In this document: positions 7,035 through 10,057 of the stretch, in pieces
Numbering within the stretch: the stretch's first letter is position 1
Layout: each line of letters opens with the position of its first letter
Assembly (NCBI GenBank): GCA_013698135.1
Contig: JACCVM010000257.1
Location: 1 to 10,057 of the forward strand
Direction: 5' to 3'
Origin: Euzebyaceae bacterium
GTDB taxonomy: Bacteria > Actinomycetota > Nitriliruptoria > Euzebyales > Egibacteraceae
DNA: 10,057 nt
The notes under the pieces: model-generated
Seen by the model: the letters and a program-made list of their open reading frames with translations, nothing else
What the model was told of the DNA's origin: nothing
Database searches by the model: none
Made by a program: the position numbers and the translations under genes

Positions 7035-7868
7035 ATGCCCTCTTCAGCAGCGCGCACCGCATCCGGCGCTAACCGCACCGACCAGCGCGTCGGGCAGGGA
7101 CGGGTCAGCGCCGACCCGGAGGTTGTGGCCCTGTGGCGCCGCTACAAGGTCGACGCGCACCCCGCCGCTCGCGAGCGGCTGATCCTGCAGTACTCCCCGC
7201 TGGTCAAGTACGTCGCGGGCCGGGTCAGCGTCGGCCTCCCCGCGACCATCGAGCACGGCGACCTCGTGTCCTACGGGATGTTCGGGCTCATTGATGCCAT
7301 CGAGAAGTTCGACCTCGGCAAGGGGGTCAAGTTCGAGACGTACGCCATCACGCGTATCAGGGGCGCCATCATCGACGAGTTGCGGTCCATCGACTGGATC
7401 CCGCGCTCGGTGCGTGCCAAGGCCCGCAACGTCGAGCAGGCGATGACGTCGCTGGAGCTGCGGTTGCGTCGCACGCCGACCGAGCAGGAGCTGGCCGACG
7501 AGCTGTCGACCAGCGTCAAGGAGTTGCGTGCCATGCTGACGCAGGTGTCGCTGGTGTCGGTGGTGGCGCTGGACGAGTCGTTCGGCGGCGAGGACAACGA
7601 CCGTCAGTCGCTGATCGACACGCTGCAAGATCCCAAGGCCGCCGATCCGCAGGCGAGCTTCGAAGATGCCGAGATGCGTTCGATGCTCGGCGAGGCGCTC
7701 AACCGGATGGGGGAGCGCGAGAAGACCGTGCTGGTCCTGTACTACTTCGAAGGCATGACGTTGGCGCAGATCGGCCAGGTGCTCGGCGTCACCGAGTCGC
7801 GCGTGTGTCAGATGCACACCAAGGCCGTGCTCGGCTTGCGGGCCAAGCTGAGTGAGCGGGGGGCCTGA
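7035..7868 (+). CDS. whiG: RNA polymerase sigma factor of the FliA/WhiG (sigma-28) family
   Basis: This 277-residue group 3 sigma factor directs RNA polymerase to sigma-28-type promoters; orthologues control flagellar genes (FliA, SigD) or aerial hyphae development (WhiG). Region 2 is clear: [15 protein letters not shown] (49-63), [19 protein letters not shown] (75-93), then [20 protein letters not shown] (98-117) and the family signature [10 protein letters not shown] (118-127). Region 3 spans about 128-180 ([13 protein letters not shown], 145-157). Region 4 spans about 215-270, with the helix-turn-helix [20 protein letters not shown] (241-260). I chose ATG 7035, which gives the family length and an 11-base gap after xerC; the ribosome site there is weak (GGGA), consistent with coupling to xerC. 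Whether the regulon is motility or development cannot be told here, but a matching promoter candidate lies at 1438-1465. Confidence 0.92.
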   Translation: MPSSAARTASGANRTDQRVGQGRVSADPEVVALWRRYKVDAHPAARERLILQYSPLVKYVAGRVSVGLPATIEHGDLVSYGMFGLIDAIEKFDLGKGVKFETYAITRIRGAIIDELRSIDWIPRSVRAKARNVEQAMTSLELRLRRTPTEQELADELSTSVKELRAMLTQVSLVSVVALDESFGGEDNDRQSLIDTLQDPKAADPQASFEDAEMRSMLGEALNRMGEREKTVLVLYYFEGMTLAQIGQVLGVTESRVCQMHTKAVLGLRAKLSERGA

Positions 7869-7992
7869 TCCAGCAGCTGGCGGGGTCCTGCATCGGCAGC
7901 TTTCCGGTGTCGTCGTCGTAAAGGCGGCTCTTCCACAGCCCGGCTGAGATCGTAGGCGGCGGTTCGCCTCCACGGTCGTAGCGTCCGGTCAT
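7789..7992 (-). other. Antisense reading frame of coding-like composition (67 codons), doubtful gene or remnant
   Basis: An ATG on the minus strand at 7992-7990 overlaps the M23 start codon in antisense. Its frame fills the whole 122-base gap with residues that do not look like a GC-rich shadow: RYDRGGEPPPTISAGLWK then SRLYDDDTGKLPMQDPASCW. Only after this does it run into the 3' end of the sigma gene, where it turns into Arg/Pro/Ala-rich sequence typical of a shadow. No clear ribosome site precedes the ATG. It may be a remnant of a small gene or a chance frame; I do not recognise a family. Confidence 0.2.
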
Positions 7993-9001
7993 GCGCCGCG
8001 TCACCGCTTGCCTGCTCGCCACCCTGGCGCTGGTCGTCGCCTGGCGCCCAGCCGGCGCCGACGGGTCCGCGATCTCCGCCTCGGCATCTGCCGGGGTCGG
8101 TCAGTCCTGGTCATCGACGGCAGGGGTGCCGCCGGTGCGCGGCCCGGTTCTGCGCGCGTTCGACCCGCCCGCCTCCCGCTACGGCGCGGGCCACCGCGGC
8201 GTGGATCTGGCGGCCGCCCCCGGCGAACCGGTGCGCGTCGCGCTGGACGGGACGGTCAGCTTCTCGGGCACGGTTGTCCGTGTGGGCTGGGTGACCGTCG
8301 ACCACGGCGGCGGGTTGTCGACCACCTACGGGCCGCTCGACCCGCGCTCGGTGCGCGCCGGCGATCGCGTGGAGTCCGGACAGCGACTCGGGCGCGTGGC
8401 CGGCGGTGCGCTCCACCTGGACTGGGGTGCGCGGGTGGGCGACGTCTACATCGACCCGCTGTCGTTGCTCGATCGTTGGCAGGTGCACCTGACCAGCCCC
8501 GACCGCATCACATTCGAACTGCCGGCTCGTTGGGTGGCCACGACCGGGGCGGCCGGCCGTGGGCCGCTTGGCCGCCCGCCCGGCGGGGCGGGCCTCGGGC
8601 AGGACTGGCGTCTGGCCCCGCCCGTCGCGGGTCCCGCCACGTCGCCGTTCGGGACTCGCGTGCACCCGCTCACCGGGGAGGTACGCGCACATGCCGGGAT
8701 CGACTTCGGTGCGCCGTCGGGCACGCCGGTCGCCGCGGCGGGCGGCGGGACGGTCACCTTCGCTGGCGCCGCCGGCGGGTACGGGCTGCTGGTCATCGTC
8801 GATCACGGCGGGGGGCTGACCACGCGGTACGCACACCTGTCCAGCCTGGCGGCGGGTGCCGGTCAGCGGGTCGCGACGGGGCGGGCGGTTGGCGCCGTCG
8901 GGTCAACGGGGCTGTCCACCGGCCCGCACCTGCACTTCGAGGTGCGCCTCGACGGCGTGGCCCAGGACCCGGCTCGCTGGCTCGCCCGACCTGCCGGATA
9001 G
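7991..9001 (+). CDS. Secreted M23-family peptidase with two LytM-like domains, the first degenerate
   Basis: M23 (LytM-type) zinc endopeptidases cut peptidoglycan cross-bridges outside the membrane. The 336-residue product starts with a Sec signal peptide (MRRVTACLLATLALVVAW, likely cleavage after AGA near residue 23). A first M23-like domain (about 50-162) keeps HRGVD (His68, Asp72) and DHGGGLSTTYGPL (104-116), but its HxH site reads GALHLD, so the first His is Ala140. A second domain (about 210-332) has the full set: FGTRVHPLTGE, HAGIDF (His234, Asp238), DHGGGLTTRYAHL (271-283) and GPHLHFEV (His313, His315). The second domain should be the active enzyme; the first may bind substrate or regulate. 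The gene lies between the sigma gene and rpsB, a position where an M23 gene is often found in Actinomycetota. No good ribosome site precedes ATG 7991. The 20-bp inverted repeat overlaps its stop codon. Confidence 0.9.
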   Translation: MRRVTACLLATLALVVAWRPAGADGSAISASASAGVGQSWSSTAGVPPVRGPVLRAFDPPASRYGAGHRGVDLAAAPGEPVRVALDGTVSFSGTVVRVGWVTVDHGGGLSTTYGPLDPRSVRAGDRVESGQRLGRVAGGALHLDWGARVGDVYIDPLSLLDRWQVHLTSPDRITFELPARWVATTGAAGRGPLGRPPGGAGLGQDWRLAPPVAGPATSPFGTRVHPLTGEVRAHAGIDFGAPSGTPVAAAGGGTVTFAGAAGGYGLLVIVDHGGGLTTRYAHLSSLAAGAGQRVATGRAVGAVGSTGLSTGPHLHFEVRLDGVAQDPARWLARPAG

Positions 9002-9039
9002 AAGGGTTGGTCACAATAGTGTGACCAACCCTTCTATCC
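8996..9039. terminator. Perfect 20-bp inverted repeat overlapping the M23 stop codon
   Basis: GGATAGAAGGGTTGGTCACA at 8996-9015 is the exact reverse complement of 9020-9039, with an ATAG loop at 9016-9019. The TAG stop of the M23 gene (8999-9001) lies inside the left arm. The stem would be very stable in RNA and separates the M23 gene from rpsB, so termination is the likely role. No T-tract follows on either strand, which makes it a stem-only type and leaves room for a protein-bound operator or a mobile palindromic element. Confidence 0.7.
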
Positions 9040-9045
9040 ATGGCT

Positions 9046-9075
9046 GACCTGTGGCGACCTGTGGCGACCTGTGGC
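9046..9075 (+). repeat. Three tandem copies of GACCTGTGGC
   Basis: The 10-base unit GACCTGTGGC occurs three times without gap or mismatch (9046-9055, 9056-9065, 9066-9075). One unit is about one helical turn, so a protein could bind all copies on one face of the DNA. It lies 18 bases upstream of the rpsB promoter candidate; slippage expansion without function is equally possible. Confidence 0.8.
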
Positions 9076-9092
9076 CAGACCCGCGACTGCGC

Positions 9093-9121
9093 TCGAGCCC
9101 GCTGGGGGCGGGTGCTATGCT
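9093..9121 (+). promoter_or_regulatory. Candidate vegetative promoter of rpsB
   Basis: TATGCT at 9116-9121 is preceded by TGC, giving an extended -10 (TGnTATGCT). A weak -35 (TCGAGC, 9093-9098) lies 17 bases upstream. Transcription would begin near 9128 and leave a leader of about 170 bases before rpsB, as expected for a ribosomal protein gene. The -10 is good, the -35 poor. Confidence 0.5.
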
Positions 9122-9233
9122 CGCTCCGGTCCGGCTTGGCCGGCCAATCCTTGCTGCCTCGGTGACGGGGCGGACATCACAGCGGAACCGCGAGGCCTGC
9201 GGTCTCCTGCGGCTGAACACGCCGGCGGGGGGA

Positions 9234-9275
9234 GGGCCTGGACGTCGCTTCGGCGGCCCGGTTCGCGCGAGGCCC
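9234..9275 (+). promoter_or_regulatory. Structured element in the rpsB leader
   Basis: GGGCCT (9234-9239) pairs with AGGCCC (9270-9275) and encloses an inner hairpin GTCGC-TTCG-GCGGC (9244-9257) with a C(UUCG)G tetraloop. It sits 14 bases before AAGGAA (9290-9295), the rpsB ribosome site. Autoregulatory leaders bound by S2 are known upstream of rpsB in other bacteria; whether this one acts that way is inference. Confidence 0.4.
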
Positions 9276-9300
9276 AACCGCGACAACACAAGGAACACCC

Positions 9301-10057
9301 ATGGCAGTCGTCAGCATGCGCCAGCTGCTTGAAGCCGGCGTGCACTTCGGTCACCAGACCCGCCGTTGGAACCCGAAGATGAAGCGCTTCATCTTCAGCG
9401 AGCGCAACGGCATCTACATCATCGACATCCAGCAGTCGATCGGAATGCTCGAGCAGGCCTACGGCTTCGTGCGCGACAGCGTGGCCAAGGGCGGAACGAT
9501 CCTGTTCGTCGGCACCAAGAAGCAGGCCCAGGAAGCCGTCGAGCAGCAGGCCCAGCGCGTGGGCATGCCCTATGTCAACTACCGCTGGCTAGGCGGGATG
9601 CTCACCAACTTCGAGACGATCAAGACGCGCCTGGTGCGCCTGCGTGAGCTGGAGTCCATGGAGGCCGAGGGCACCACGGAGCTCCTGCCCAAGAAGGAAG
9701 TCCTGTCACTCCAGCGTGAGCGCCTGAAGCTGGAGCGCAACCTCGGCGGCATCCGCGGCATGACCAAGCCGCCGTCGGCCATCTGGGTCGTCGACACCGT
9801 CAAGGAGCACATCGCCGTCAAGGAGGCCAACCGCCTCGGCATCCCCGTGGTGGCCGTGGTCGACACCAACTGCGATCCCGACGTGATCGACTACATCATC
9901 CCGGGCAACGACGACGCCATCCGCTCCGGCGCGCTGCTGACACGGATCATCGCCGACGCCTGTGCCGAGGGCTACGTCCGGCGCGCCAGCCGCACCGCCG
10001 ACGATGTCGTCGCCGAGCAGGCAGCAGCGGCGGCCGCCGCCGCCCAGGCTCCGGCCG
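9301..10057 (+). CDS. rpsB: 30S ribosomal protein S2 (3' truncated)
   Basis: Ribosomal protein S2 binds late in 30S subunit assembly, near the back of the head, and is needed for S1 function or initiation in many bacteria. ATG 9301 follows AAGGAA (9290-9295). The 252 residues in the window include [20 protein letters not shown] (6-25), followed by MKRFIF, and then [11 protein letters not shown] (36-46), [13 protein letters not shown] (65-77), [11 protein letters not shown] (94-104) and [14 protein letters not shown] (183-196), all classic S2 motifs. An Ala-rich tail ([12 protein letters not shown]) has begun at the window edge, a common S2 extension in Actinomycetota, so the stop should be close beyond the window; tsf usually follows. 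It has its own promoter candidate and structured leader and is separated from the M23 gene by the strong inverted repeat. Confidence 0.97.
   Translation, partial: MAVVSMRQLLEAGVHFGHQTRRWNPKMKRFIFSERNGIYIIDIQQSIGMLEQAYGFVRDSVAKGGTILFVGTKKQAQEAVEQQAQRVGMPYVNYRWLGGMLTNFETIKTRLVRLRELESMEAEGTTELLPKKEVLSLQRERLKLERNLGGIRGMTKPPSAIWVVDTVKEHIAVKEANRLGIPVVAVVDTNCDPDVIDYIIPGNDDAIRSGALLTRIIADACAEGYVRRASRTADDVVAEQAAAAAAAAQAPA

Noticed and set aside
7044..7973. Minus-strand open frame (309 codons) opposite the sigma gene
   Set aside because: Leu/Arg/Gln-rich shadow of a strongly conserved sigma factor; different frame from the more protein-like frame at 7789-7992.
1..10057. CRISPR arrays, tRNA or rRNA genes, insertion sequences
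   Set aside because: No spaced repeats, cloverleaf patterns, rRNA segments or transposase motifs were seen on either strand.

Overview
This window is high-GC bacterial chromosome. Protein similarity and gene order point to Actinomycetota: comM, dprA, xerC, a WhiG/FliA-type sigma gene, an M23 peptidase gene and rpsB all lie on the plus strand in that order, a core arrangement known from high-GC Gram-positive bacteria. An Aquifex-type short aconitase and a DUF5317 protein suggest a deep-branching class (something near Nitriliruptoria or Euzebya), but that placement is an inference and not proven here.

Layout. 2-232 is the 3' end of comM, overlapping dprA (226-1410); both act in natural transformation. 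1411-1641 is a gap holding a sigma-28-type promoter candidate, a 25-residue membrane or secreted peptide gene (1514-1591) and a strong hairpin. 1642-3444 encodes one polypeptide made of a DUF5317 domain fused to a major facilitator transporter. 3498-5474 is aconitate hydratase. 5475-6102 holds no intact gene: it carries a GC-rich hairpin and a minus-strand lipoprotein pseudogene broken by a stop and a frameshift. 6103-7023 is xerC, followed by the sigma gene (7035-7868). After a 122-base gap, which holds a coding-like antisense reading frame, comes a double-domain M23 peptidase (7991-9001). A perfect 20-bp inverted repeat spans its stop codon. 9040-9300 contains three tandem 10-bp repeats, a promoter candidate and a structured leader in front of rpsB (9301 to the window end, truncated).

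How the parts relate. comM/dprA process incoming DNA, XerC resolves chromosome dimers, the sigma factor drives a motility or development regulon, the M23 protein remodels the wall, and rpsB encodes ribosomal protein S2. The block peptide, DUF5317-MFS and aconitase sits between dprA and xerC, which are often close neighbours in related genomes, and looks like an accessory insertion. Its first unit has its own sigma-28-type promoter candidate, and a sigma factor of that family is encoded 5.6 kb downstream. The small peptide plus DUF5317-MFS unit is the best candidate in this window for an undescribed system. All functional statements about it are inference.
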